Source: Candidatus Methanophagaceae archaeon GoMg1 (GTDB lineage Archaea; Halobacteriota; Syntropharchaeia; Alkanophagales; Methanospirareceae). Taken from it: DNA of 50,857 nucleotides. Of the stretch, positions 35,713-45,024 are shown one piece after another. The stretch spans positions 1 through 50,857 of the forward strand of contig QBUL01000186.1 of the NCBI GenBank assembly GCA_013180605.1. The letters are read 5' to 3'. The translations under genes were made by a program, and so were the position numbers. The notes under the pieces are model-generated. The model saw nothing but the letters and a program-made list of their open reading frames with translations, made no database searches and was not told the DNA's origin. The stretch's first letter is position 1. Each line of letters starts with the position of its first letter.

Positions 35713-37407
35713 TTAGCTCCTCCAGGGCGCCTTTATCTCGTATGGATTCGGTACGTAAGCGTCCTGAACCGGGTAATTGTTGAAACTCACCGAGTAATAA
35801 TGCTCGAACTTGTCCTTCAACTTGACCAGCATCTCATCCGTCAGCTTTTCGTCACATTCCGGCGTCACGAAATACGTCTTTCCCGCAGGTGTCGCTACCA
35901 CTTCGCCGTCTTTTACCACTACTTCACCGCCTTTTATCGTGTATTTCGTATTCAAGAACGCTTTCTGGATCTTCCCCGCATCTGTTTCTTCTGGCGACAT
36001 ATCATATATCGCAACGTCACCGTCAGCACCAATGCCGAGATGTCCCTTGCCATGCTCGTGCAGTCCCAGAGTCTTCGCAGCCATTCCTCTTGTTATTATT
36101 GCTATCTCATTTAAGTCGTACTCGCGGTCTATTGAGCAATATTCCGCTCGGTCGAATATTACCTTGTGCATATCCTCCGCAGACTCATCCCGCCTCTTCT
36201 TGCTCATCAACATCGAGATAATAATCGGATACCCAATGAACGGACCTGCATTTGGATGGTCGGTCGTGAGTGCCAGCTTCCACGGGTCTTTAACCAGGAG
36301 TGCCAATTCCTGTCCTATTGCCCATTGAATGGTATTTACCGGCGATTTGCCGGAATACAAAAACGGTGTTATTCCTGTGCCCGTCTCCAGTTCGACATCA
36401 TGATTCGTCCATTTTCGGCCCGTTATCTGATACAAACTGTATTCCATCGGTCCGTCTGCGGTCATTGTCGTCGTGTCTCCCAGGATTATCGAGCCAAGGT
36501 CAATGCTAACGTGCTCGTTTTTGTTTATATAATCCGCAATAGCTCCCGCCTTCGACTCGAAATTGCCCCATGTCGTCCCTCCGTAAGAGTGAAACTGCGT
36601 GTGCGTCGCGTGCATAGCCGGACGATCTCTATATGGTTTTATTCCTTTCACAAGGTCATAAGTTGATGTTGTTACTTCATAGTTTCCCGGATGTCCCAGC
36701 ATATTCCCATGCACGTGGATGCTGTGTGGCATCTCGAACTTCTCATTCGCCACTGCTAAATTCTTTACTATCTCTGCCGGTGTAACATCGAAATAAGGCA
36801 CTTCGTCATTCAAATCGCAGTTCTTTGCCCACGCCCACGCCTCTGTTCCCCCAGGATTCACTACTTTCACGCTGTATCCCTTCGTTGCTTTTATCATCCA
36901 CGCGATATAAGCCGCAAGCAGGTCTGTATCCCCGCTCTTTACATATTCCATCGTCATCCAGTTGTTGTCAAGGAGCGGTAATGCGGCGTTGTCCAATATC
37001 GGAATGTCTACTAATTCTTCATGCGTGTGCCGTGCTGCAAGCGGAGGCATTGCCGCTTCCATCACGAACGTATAGCCCATCCTCGCATACCGGTAGCCCG
37101 TGGCAAACGTATTCGGCACCGAATAGCCTGATTCCTGTCTGCAAACCTTTGTCCTCGCTTTCACCCCTTTTCTTCCGTCTTCCGGTCGGAACAACCGCCC
37201 TGCATTTACTTTACCACCAGCAATGTGCGAATGAATGTCCACACCGCCGGGCATCACAACCCGCCCTTCGGCATCTATCACCTTTGGATTCGTTACCGAT
37301 TCCACTACTTTACCGTCACGAATGCAAATGTCTTTCTTCTCGCCTTTCACGCCATTTATCGGGTCGTAAACCACTCCATTACGTATTAATAATTCGCCTT
37401 CAGCCAT
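35713..37407 (-). CDS. fwdA: Formylmethanofuran dehydrogenase subunit A (amidohydrolase fold)
   Basis: GGVDIHSHIAGGKVNAGR, HVHGNMLGHPGNYE, TTDHPNAGPFIGYP. Confidence 0.95.
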   Translation of the reverse strand: MAEGELLIRNGVVYDPINGVKGEKKDICIRDGKVVESVTNPKVIDAEGRVVMPGGVDIHSHIAGGKVNAGRLFRPEDGRKGVKARTKVCRQESGYSVPNTFATGYRYARMGYTFVMEAAMPPLAARHTHEELVDIPILDNAALPLLDNNWMTMEYVKSGDTDLLAAYIAWMIKATKGYSVKVVNPGGTEAWAWAKNCDLNDEVPYFDVTPAEIVKNLAVANEKFEMPHSIHVHGNMLGHPGNYEVTTSTYDLVKGIKPYRDRPAMHATHTQFHSYGGTTWGNFESKAGAIADYINKNEHVSIDLGSIILGDTTTMTADGPMEYSLYQITGRKWTNHDVELETGTGITPFLYSGKSPVNTIQWAIGQELALLVKDPWKLALTTDHPNAGPFIGYPIIISMLMSKKRRDESAEDMHKVIFDRAEYCSIDREYDLNEIAIITRGMAAKTLGLHEHGKGHLGIGADGDVAIYDMSPEETDAGKIQKAFLNTKYTIKGGEVVVKDGEVVATPAGKTYFVTPECDEKLTDEMLVKLKDKFEHYYSVSFNNYPVQDAYVPNPYEIKAPWRS

Positions 37408-37408
37408 T

Positions 37409-38713
37409 TTATTCGCCCTCCTTTTCTCTTATCGCTCTCACTTCTTCCAGTATCCTCTTCATTATCTCCTCATCCGCTATGTATTCCGTATCTACTAACT
37501 TACGCAGTCGTATAGGAATATTGTCCATCCGATAGACGTTCCCTTCCGCTTCCACGCCACTTATCGCAGCCGGAATGACAACGTCTGCAAATTCGGTTGT
37601 CGGATTCGGGAACGGGTCTATCTGAATGACCGGAATCTTAGCGAGATGTCGGATTGACTCACCCGGGAAATGCGCTCCTGGGTCCGAAGCGATTATCAAC
37701 GCCGTATCACACTCGCGCCTAATTAAAAGGTCAGTAGCCGATACCTCTCCGGGGTTATACCACGCGTAACCACGGGTTAAGTCAACGGCAAATGGAAACC
37801 CCGTTTCCCACGTGCATACCTGATTGATTCCCGCTACGTTGTAATGCCCGCGCATTGGCATTATGCTGAACTTGGTGTGTGTATGAGCCGCTCTCGTCAC
37901 CTCTATCGCATTAACGATGGTGTTGTGCCTTCCCCTGGTGTGCGTCACACCCATACCAAAGAAGATTATCCCGAACTTCGACTCCTTCATCATCTTCACG
38001 GTCTCTAACAGGTCTTTCTTTGGAATGCCACCTACTTCTTCCGGCACCACATCTTCATAGCCATACAGAAGAGCCCGTAACGCAGATAACACCAGATAAT
38101 CTTTCCCTTGCTCTATCTGCAAGAATACGTCCGCCATCTTCGCCGTCGCCGTCCTCCTCACGTCCACCACGACAAGTTTCTTGTTCTTTTTGCCTTCTTC
38201 CGTCCAGTACCCCTTTGAAATATACGAGTACCGCTTCATGTGATTGGCATGTGCCGCGGCTGGGTTCGCGCCCCAGTATATAATGAGGTCTGCACGGTTT
38301 TTTACCTCTCCCAGCGTGCAACTTGGAAGCCCAACGTCCTGAATCGCCAGCACTGAAGGTCCATGACAGACTGAAGCGGTATTATCTATAACCGCACCTA
38401 TCTCCTCTGCAAGCTCTACTCCTACTTTATCCGCCTCACAGACCGTAGAACTCCAGCCATACAAAAGCGGCCTTCTCGAAGCCGCCAGTATCTCTGCCGC
38501 CTTCTTTATCGCATCGTCGTAAGAACACGCCTTCAAGCTGCCGTTCTCTCTTATCGCAGGCTCCTCTATCCTTCCGTGCCCCATTAACTTGCTCTTCCCC
38601 ACTGCACAAGCTCCCTTCTTCACCTTCGTCACTTTGTTATCCTCGACTTCTACCACTATATCGTCGCATACACACCCACATAAGGAGCATACAACGTCCG
38701 TAATTTCCACCAT
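37409..38713 (-). CDS. fwdB: Formylmethanofuran dehydrogenase subunit B
   Basis: CSLCGCVCDDI Fe-S motif, NTASVCHGPSVLAIQ active-site Cys, WGANPAAAHANHMKRYS. Confidence 0.95.
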   Translation of the reverse strand: MVEITDVVCSLCGCVCDDIVVEVEDNKVTKVKKGACAVGKSKLMGHGRIEEPAIRENGSLKACSYDDAIKKAAEILAASRRPLLYGWSSTVCEADKVGVELAEEIGAVIDNTASVCHGPSVLAIQDVGLPSCTLGEVKNRADLIIYWGANPAAAHANHMKRYSYISKGYWTEEGKKNKKLVVVDVRRTATAKMADVFLQIEQGKDYLVLSALRALLYGYEDVVPEEVGGIPKKDLLETVKMMKESKFGIIFFGMGVTHTRGRHNTIVNAIEVTRAAHTHTKFSIMPMRGHYNVAGINQVCTWETGFPFAVDLTRGYAWYNPGEVSATDLLIRRECDTALIIASDPGAHFPGESIRHLAKIPVIQIDPFPNPTTEFADVVIPAAISGVEAEGNVYRMDNIPIRLRKLVDTEYIADEEIMKRILEEVRAIREKEGE

Positions 38714-38729
38714 TTTTCTTTTTTACCTC

Positions 38730-39119
38730 CTATCCCATATACGTCTTCATCAGCTCTTTTACGTGCAACACTTCCTCCTCTGTGGGCTCTATTTCCGCGT
38801 CTATGCCCTTAAAGGAAGGCATACCAGCGCCGTGTGTATCCCCGCTCACGAGAGCATTTGCCCATGGTCCCATAGGGATAAAAATAACCCCCTCAGGGGT
38901 CCCCGCTTTTTCCTTCGCTTTCACCACCACTTCTCCAAAACTCGTTTTTACCTTCACTCGCTCATCCGCAGCCACACCCAGTTTTTCCATATCGCTTCCG
39001 TTTAACTCACAGGTCGCCACTTCATTGAAGTACGCTTCCGAAAGCTTGTTGTCTAAATTTTGACCCTGCACGATAGTTCTCCCACTTATCAAGTTTACTT
39101 TTGTCCCCATTTTTATCAA
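38730..39119 (-). CDS. fwdD: Formylmethanofuran dehydrogenase subunit D (molybdopterin dinucleotide-binding)
   Basis: NLISGRTIVQGQNLDNKLSEAYFNEVATCELNGSDMEKLGV, GVIFIPMGPWANALV. Confidence 0.93.
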   Translation of the reverse strand: MIKMGTKVNLISGRTIVQGQNLDNKLSEAYFNEVATCELNGSDMEKLGVAADERVKVKTSFGEVVVKAKEKAGTPEGVIFIPMGPWANALVSGDTHGAGMPSFKGIDAEIEPTEEEVLHVKELMKTYMG

Positions 39120-39249
39120 GTTTTAATTCATACAAACTAACATTTAAATCTTTCGGTATTTTTTCCCTTGTTACACTTGGTTCACGAAATTCACATGCAT
39201 TCTCTTTTTTTCTCTTCTGTGTGAATCCTGTGCAATCTCGTGGTTTTAT

Positions 39250-40047
39250 TTATTTTAAAAGTTTTCGGATGAACCCCAAACTCGCTGTTCCGTCTTCTAT
39301 CGTGTATAGTTCCATCACTATCCGCCCTTCATACCCATAATCGTCAATCCCGTGTAACACCTTCTTCCAGTCCAGGTTCCCCTTTCCCAGCGGCAAATGT
39401 AAATCATCCGCTCCGAAGTTGTCGCTCGCATGAAGATGTATTATCTCCATGTCCTCTGCCTTATCGCGGATATTCAAGAATTCATCCAGCGTCTTTGTCG
39501 TGTTCGCATGTGCAACGTCAAGACATATACCCAGATTGTCCCTGTTCACGCCTCGCACTATTTGAATGAGTTCATCCGGATACATACCCAGCATCATATT
39601 TATCGACGGTAGATTCTCCACCGCTATTCGCAATCCGCGTTCAGCAGCGAAATCGCAAAGTGCCGTTAGACCGGCAATCGCTTTCTGAATCGCCTTTTCC
39701 GGCATTTGCACAGATAATGGCGATAAAATACCCGGATGCACCACGCATATATGTTCAACGAACTCGTATGTGTCCTTGATACTCTCTTTTATCTGCCTTA
39801 TGCTCTCTTCCCATATCCCCCTGTTTACACTCGCAATGTTTATATCTGAGAGGGGGGCGTGTAAGGAAAGAACAAGATTCGTTGTTTCGTAGATTTCCTT
39901 CACTCGTTCTCTAAATCTGCCTTCCGCCTTTTGCTGCCCTTCACCCACTATTTCCCAGCCCTGAAAACCTGCGTCTTCTAACCTGTACATCCAGTCCACA
40001 GGGTTGCTGGTGGCATCTACGCACGAAAAACTTATTTTTGCTCTCAT
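39250..40047 (-). CDS. Sugar phosphate isomerase/epimerase (AP-endonuclease-2 TIM-barrel family)
   Basis: LSLHAPLSDIN, IAVENLPS, LGICLDVAHAN, IIHLHASDN. Confidence 0.85.
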   Translation of the reverse strand: MRAKISFSCVDATSNPVDWMYRLEDAGFQGWEIVGEGQQKAEGRFRERVKEIYETTNLVLSLHAPLSDINIASVNRGIWEESIRQIKESIKDTYEFVEHICVVHPGILSPLSVQMPEKAIQKAIAGLTALCDFAAERGLRIAVENLPSINMMLGMYPDELIQIVRGVNRDNLGICLDVAHANTTKTLDEFLNIRDKAEDMEIIHLHASDNFGADDLHLPLGKGNLDWKKVLHGIDDYGYEGRIVMELYTIEDGTASLGFIRKLLK

Positions 40048-40048
40048 A

Positions 40049-40150
40049 ACACTTTTTCTTTTTTTTAAAAAAAGAAAACCTGTGCTAAAAGAAAAAGTAA
40101 TAATGGACTATTTTTAGTCAACTTTTTTACCGAAGGTAAAAAAGTTGTTT
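40049..40150. repeat. A/T-rich hairpin family copy with perfect inverted repeat aacttttttacc-gaa-ggtaaaaaagtt
   Basis: Direct reading; shares cctgtgctaaaagaaaaa with 2575-2695 and 33052-33134. Confidence 0.7.
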
Positions 40151-40610
40151 AGTAGTCGTCAAGAGAAAGGATGAGTTTGACTATCTCTTTTATCGTTTCT
40201 TCTCGGTCTTCAGAATCCGTCGGCAAGTCCACTTTTTTTATTATGTTGCCGACTAAATCTTCATCTAGAAACTCGCTCAGTGTTATCTTCGGCAAGTCGC
40301 TGCTCTTAAACCCTTCAACCAGCACGAAATCAACGTCCGAATGCGCCATTTCCGTTAGCAATTCCGTCACCGTTTTGCCACGGCGGCAAATTTTTATTGC
40401 CTTTTCCTCTGACGTGCCTATAACAACTTCTGCACCGGCGTTAAAGAAGCGGTCTGTATCTTTTGCGGTGGGCGTATCAAAATTCAAATTCAGTTCATGC
40501 GCGTGTTTTATGCACCCTACTTTACCATATTCGTTCAGATAAGGGATTAAATACTCGATAAGAGATGTTTTTCCTGACTTCTTCTTCCCTATTATGGATA
40601 TGACCTTCAT
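40149..40610 (-). CDS. mobB: Molybdopterin-guanine dinucleotide biosynthesis protein MobB
   Basis: IIGKKKSGKTSLIEYLIP P-loop, GCIKHAHEL, DTDRFFNAGAEVVIG, VEGFK. Confidence 0.9.
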   Translation of the reverse strand: MKVISIIGKKKSGKTSLIEYLIPYLNEYGKVGCIKHAHELNLNFDTPTAKDTDRFFNAGAEVVIGTSEEKAIKICRRGKTVTELLTEMAHSDVDFVLVEGFKSSDLPKITLSEFLDEDLVGNIIKKVDLPTDSEDREETIKEIVKLILSLDDY

Positions 40611-40674
40611 AAAAAATGCTTACGCTACCTTTTTAAAACTTTCTTATTAAATAAAGTTTGTATAGAAGAATACA

Positions 40675-40992
40675 ATGGCAGTAGAAGCGCTTAAAGCGAT
40701 AAGAGAAGGGGAAGAAGATGGCAGGAGGTTAATAGAAGAAGCTAAGGGCAGCGCTGCGGAAATATTAAAAGGCGCGGATGACGCAGTGAAGCAGCTAAAG
40801 GAGAAGGTGCATGCGGAGGAAAAGGATTTAGAAGCCCGGATTTCTGATAAGTATGCACAGGAAGGCAAGAAGGAAGAGGAAGCAATAATGGGGGATGCCC
40901 TGGCGGAAGTCGAGAAGCAGAAAGCAACTGCAGAATCCAAGTTCAGCAGCACGGTAAACCTCGTGTTAGAAAGAATTTTAGGTTTGAGGTGA
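40675..40992 (+). CDS. atpH: A-type ATP synthase subunit H
   Basis: Coiled-coil peripheral-stalk protein immediately upstream of subunit E, overlapping it. Confidence 0.8.
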   Translation: MAVEALKAIREGEEDGRRLIEEAKGSAAEILKGADDAVKQLKEKVHAEEKDLEARISDKYAQEGKKEEEAIMGDALAEVEKQKATAESKFSSTVNLVLERILGLR

Positions 40993-41678
40993 TTCAGTTG
41001 GGCGCGACAGAGATAGTAGAGAAGATAAAGGAAGAAGCGGTTTCGGAGGAACAGCGAATAATTAGCGAAGCGAAGGAGAAAGCAAAGCTCAAGCTCGAAG
41101 AAGCGAAAGCTCAGATAGAAGTGCAAAAGAGAAAGTTTATTGACGCTGAAGAACGGAAAGGAGTTGAAGAGCGCGAACGAATGGTTCGAGCCGCGCGATT
41201 AAATGCAAGAAAACTCAAATGGCAATCTGAAGAGGGATTGATAGCGAAAGTGTTAGAGGAATCAATGAAGCAGATAGCCGAAGTAAAAAAAGAAGGTTTC
41301 AAAGGTAATTCATATTCAAATATCCTGACTGGCTTGATAAAGGATGCTGCGATGAGTATAATCGCCGGGAGTGGTGGTACAAATATAAGTATAAGCAGGG
41401 ATAGCGAATTGAACGTGATACTCAGCGATGAGGATGCAGATGCATCTTTTGTGACCCCGGATATGCTAAACAAGATAGCAGATGAAATACGCGCCGGCGC
41501 CTGGGGCGTGGATGTGCGTTTATCACTATCGAGCGATAGGATAAGGTCGGCAGGAGGAGTTATAGTACGAGGAAAAGACGAAAAGATAGAGGTGAACAAT
41601 ACTTTTGAACAGCGAATGGCACGTTTTTCCACCAGTTTACGAGAAGAGATAGTAAAAAACATGTTAGATAGGAGATAG
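40989..41678 (+). CDS. atpE: A-type ATP synthase subunit E
   Basis: Long charged helical N-terminus and ADEIRAGAWGVDVRLSLSSDRIRSAGGVIVRGKDEKIEVNNTFEQRM. Confidence 0.88.
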   Translation: MIQLGATEIVEKIKEEAVSEEQRIISEAKEKAKLKLEEAKAQIEVQKRKFIDAEERKGVEERERMVRAARLNARKLKWQSEEGLIAKVLEESMKQIAEVKKEGFKGNSYSNILTGLIKDAAMSIIAGSGGTNISISRDSELNVILSDEDADASFVTPDMLNKIADEIRAGAWGVDVRLSLSSDRIRSAGGVIVRGKDEKIEVNNTFEQRMARFSTSLREEIVKNMLDRR

Positions 41679-41688
41679 AAAATAAAAA

Positions 41689-42015
41689 ATGATTGCGGTA
41701 ATTGGCGACCCGGAGACTGCTGCTGGTTTTCGGCTCGCGGGCGTAAAAGAAGTGCACGAGTATCCTCCCGGTGGTGGAGAAGACGTTGCACGTATGTTAG
41801 ATAAATTAGCAAGGGATGGATTTGCCATCATAATCATAACTGAAAGATTTGCTGCGGAAGCCCGGAACAGAGACAAGATAAGAGAGATAAACGCGGAGAA
41901 AAAAGGAGTAATGCCCATTATCGTTGAAGTGCCGGACAAGAAAGGGACGATGGAGAAAGAGTATGGCGAGATGGAAAGGCTAATAAAACGTGCCGTGGGG
42001 GTTGCGATTAAGTAA
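41689..42015 (+). CDS. atpF: A-type ATP synthase subunit F
   Basis: MIAVIGDPETAAGFRLAGV, GFAIIIITERFA, MPIIVEVPDKKG. Confidence 0.92.
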   Translation: MIAVIGDPETAAGFRLAGVKEVHEYPPGGGEDVARMLDKLARDGFAIIIITERFAAEARNRDKIREINAEKKGVMPIIVEVPDKKGTMEKEYGEMERLIKRAVGVAIK

Positions 42016-42163
42016 ATTGCAAATATTAAACCACGAGATAGATTTTACGAGATTAACACAACACTTTCTCTTTTTTTAAATAATCTCGTGATAATCTGTG
42101 TAATCTTGTGATTAATACTTTTTGGAATGACGATAAATATATTATCTAATATGATGATGGCAA

Positions 42164-43102
42164 ATGATGATGGCAATAGAAGTAAGAGACTTAACGAAGA
42201 GATATAAGGGTAATGGCTTTGCTGCTGTGGACCACATTTCTTTTAACGTGGAAAGCGGCGAGATATTTGCTTTACTCGGTCCTAATGGAGCAGGAAAGAC
42301 AACTGCGATAAAAATACTGACCACTCTGCTGAAGCCCACTTCAGGGACGGCAAAGGTAGCGGGGTTTGATGTCGGTAAGGACAAGGACAGTGTAAGGAAG
42401 AGCATAGGAATTGTTTTTCAAGAACCCTCTTTGGACTGGAGATTGACAGGAAGGGAGAATCTGGATTTCCATGCCAGGATATACGGAATAGGAAGGAAAG
42501 AAAGAGAAAAGAGGATAGAAGAGGTTTTAAAGCTCGTTGAGCTGGAAGACAAAGCGGACGTGGCGGTGGATAAGTATTCAGGAGGTATGAAACGTCGTTT
42601 AGAGCTTGCAAGGGGCTTTATTCACAACCCCAAAGTCCTTTTCCTGGACGAGCCCACTCTGGGATTGGATACGCACACGAGGAGGAGAATATGGGATTAC
42701 ATACGGGAGCTGAACGATAGCGAAGGAGCAACGATTGTATTAACCACACATCACATGGAAGAAGCGGATTATCTTTGTGACCGTGTAGGGATTATGGACC
42801 AGGGTAAGATAATTGCTCTTGACACGCCGACGAACCTGAAGGATTTGATAGGTTCGGATGTAGTGAGTTTGGAAATGAACACCACTTATAACGTGGAGGT
42901 TTTCAAAAAGCTTGATTTTGTTACTGAGTTCAGAAAACACGATAATTTTGTAACGTTGAAGATGGAGAGAGGCGACTTAAGAATTCCCGCGATAATGGAG
43001 GTTGCGAAGCTGGCTGGAATAGAGATAAAATCGGTGAATTTGAGGAAACCGAGCCTGGAGGATGTCTTTTTGCATTTCACGGGGAGAAGGATAAGGGAAT
43101 AA
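42164..43102 (+). CDS. ABC transporter ATP-binding protein (DrrA-like)
   Basis: GPNGAGKTT, YSGGMKRRLELARGF, LFLDEPTLGLD, TTHHMEEADYLCDRVGIM. Confidence 0.93.
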   Translation: MMMAIEVRDLTKRYKGNGFAAVDHISFNVESGEIFALLGPNGAGKTTAIKILTTLLKPTSGTAKVAGFDVGKDKDSVRKSIGIVFQEPSLDWRLTGRENLDFHARIYGIGRKEREKRIEEVLKLVELEDKADVAVDKYSGGMKRRLELARGFIHNPKVLFLDEPTLGLDTHTRRRIWDYIRELNDSEGATIVLTTHHMEEADYLCDRVGIMDQGKIIALDTPTNLKDLIGSDVVSLEMNTTYNVEVFKKLDFVTEFRKHDNFVTLKMERGDLRIPAIMEVAKLAGIEIKSVNLRKPSLEDVFLHFTGRRIRE

Positions 43103-43114
43103 GTTTCCCGGTAT

Positions 43115-43660
43115 TCATTGAGTATCAACCGAAATGTTCTGTTTTTCAATTTGAGCATTATTAAAGAAGGCATGAACTATTTTTAGTTCTGCATTTTTCA
43201 TTACCACACTGAAAAAGTGAAGCCTCTCTTTGTAAATCCCTCTATATTTATCTATGTGGGTATGAAGTGTCCCGATATTAATGAAAATGCCAAGAGGATA
43301 CTCTAATTCTTTAAACATAACGTCTAACGTATAAAAAACCTCTCCTGCTTCCTTTAAGGTTGTGTTCTTCTTGAATGCAAATACAACAAAGTTGTTTTTA
43401 GAACTATCGGCCAATCCACTGATTTCTGCAGGTATATGCACTATAATATCTGGTCGTTGTATAGTTCTGTGTTCTTTCAGTCTCTTTTGATATTCCTCTT
43501 CAAGGATTGCATCATCGGGAAATATTTCCTTATTATCCATAACCTCATACATAGCACAGGCAAATCGACCTTGATATCCTCTCTCGGTTTTAAAGAAGCG
43601 AGGATTGTTCACTTTCTTCAATGCTTCAATTATAATCTCAATTACAACATTTGTGTCCAT
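43115..43660 (-). CDS. Hypothetical protein, possibly degenerate PD-(D/E)XK nuclease-like fold
   Basis: TIQRPDIIVHIPAEI...NNFVVFAFKKN spacing; start set at MDTNVVIEII. Confidence 0.5.
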   Translation of the reverse strand: MDTNVVIEIIIEALKKVNNPRFFKTERGYQGRFACAMYEVMDNKEIFPDDAILEEEYQKRLKEHRTIQRPDIIVHIPAEISGLADSSKNNFVVFAFKKNTTLKEAGEVFYTLDVMFKELEYPLGIFINIGTLHTHIDKYRGIYKERLHFFSVVMKNAELKIVHAFFNNAQIEKQNISVDTQ

Positions 43661-43870
43661 TACACTACCTCTCTTTTTCTTTTGGTTTTCCAAATCCAAC
43701 GATTGCAATGTGGCGAACTTCAGAGAGGGGGAAATCAAACAATTCTTTGAAGTGGGGATTGGCGTATTGAAATTTACGCTGAGACCGTTTCTTACGTTCT
43801 GACCACGAGCCTGCATCCGCTGAAGTTTCAATATGAGTTAATGTTTTTTTTATAAAAAGTTTGTTAAAAT

Positions 43871-44869
43871 TTAAGAGAGCTCCAGCTCCCCAAGCTTATC
43901 CAGCGATTCACGCTTCCCGATGACCACCACGGTATCGCCCTCCCGTATTTCATCATCAGGACCTATGTTTATGACTTCCTCGCCCCTTATAATAGCGACT
44001 ATTGTTGTTCCTACTTTTTCCTTTATCCCTAAGATAGTACATGCGTCTCTAACGCGCTTATTTGCAATTTTCGCACCATGTTCAACCGTTAAACTTTCTA
44101 ACGAGGTCTCCCCAGTCTTCGTAGCGAACTCGAGGAAATCAACAATTGCCGGCTTTGTTAAGCTTCTTGCCAACCTTCTCCCTCCTATTTTTTCCATTAA
44201 AATCACTTTTTTTACACCAACACTATATAGCCGCTTAGCAGCTTCTTCGGAACTCGCTCTCGTTACCACCTCCAGATTCTTATTGAGTTCTTTCGCAGCA
44301 ATGCACAGGAATAAATTATCAGAATCCGAAGGTAAAGTGGATACCAATCCAGAAGCACGTTCTACGCCCGCTTCTATTAAAGTCTCATCCAATGTCGCGT
44401 CGCCTTCCACTACCGACAAATTCTTTTTCCTTAGTTCTATTGCAATCGCAGAATCACGCTCAATGGTTACAAAATCTAAGCCTTCTTTTCTGAATTCATC
44501 TGCTGTTATGCTCCCTGTACGACCCCCACCACATATTATCTTGTGATTTTTCATTTTCGCCACGCTCCTTCTCACCTTCGCTATACCAAGAGCTTCGCTT
44601 AACCTTCCTTCCAGTACTAATCCTATTATCTCCACCAGCACATATAAGGCTACGCCTACGCCCGAAATCATCAATCCTGCCGTAAATATTCTCCCGGCGG
44701 GGGTCTCAGGAACTATATCACCATATCCAACGGTGGTAATTGTGGCTATGGTCATGTAGAGGGCATCAAGGAGGGAAAGCCCTTCAAGATACACAAAACC
44801 AACTGTCCCCACCACAATTACCAGGAATAATAAGCAAATTGCAATCAGTACGTGTCGTATTGGTTCCAT
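43871..44869 (-). CDS. Potassium channel with cytoplasmic RCK (TrkA-N/TrkA-C) domains
   Basis: TIATITTVGYGDIVPETPAGR filter; HKIICGGGRTGSITADEF Rossmann; TrkA-C-like C-terminus. Confidence 0.92.
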   Translation of the reverse strand: MEPIRHVLIAICLLFLVIVVGTVGFVYLEGLSLLDALYMTIATITTVGYGDIVPETPAGRIFTAGLMISGVGVALYVLVEIIGLVLEGRLSEALGIAKVRRSVAKMKNHKIICGGGRTGSITADEFRKEGLDFVTIERDSAIAIELRKKNLSVVEGDATLDETLIEAGVERASGLVSTLPSDSDNLFLCIAAKELNKNLEVVTRASSEEAAKRLYSVGVKKVILMEKIGGRRLARSLTKPAIVDFLEFATKTGETSLESLTVEHGAKIANKRVRDACTILGIKEKVGTTIVAIIRGEEVINIGPDDEIREGDTVVVIGKRESLDKLGELELS

Positions 44870-45024
44870 TTCTTATTCTGTGTCAACAAGTAGGTTTACC
44901 TATTTGTACATATTAAATAACATTTGAACTTTTATAGTACCGCTCGATTTTATTAGATTATAGTATAGCCTTCACAAAAACAACATCACGATTTGCTAAA
45001 CGGGAAATATAATAAAGGGACAGA

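Noticed and set aside
34847-38283. Long plus-strand ORFs antisense to the fwd genes (e.g. 34847-35716, 35145-35660, 36825-37535)
   Set aside because: Low-complexity Ser/Pro/Leu-rich translations opposite well-recognised coding sequence.
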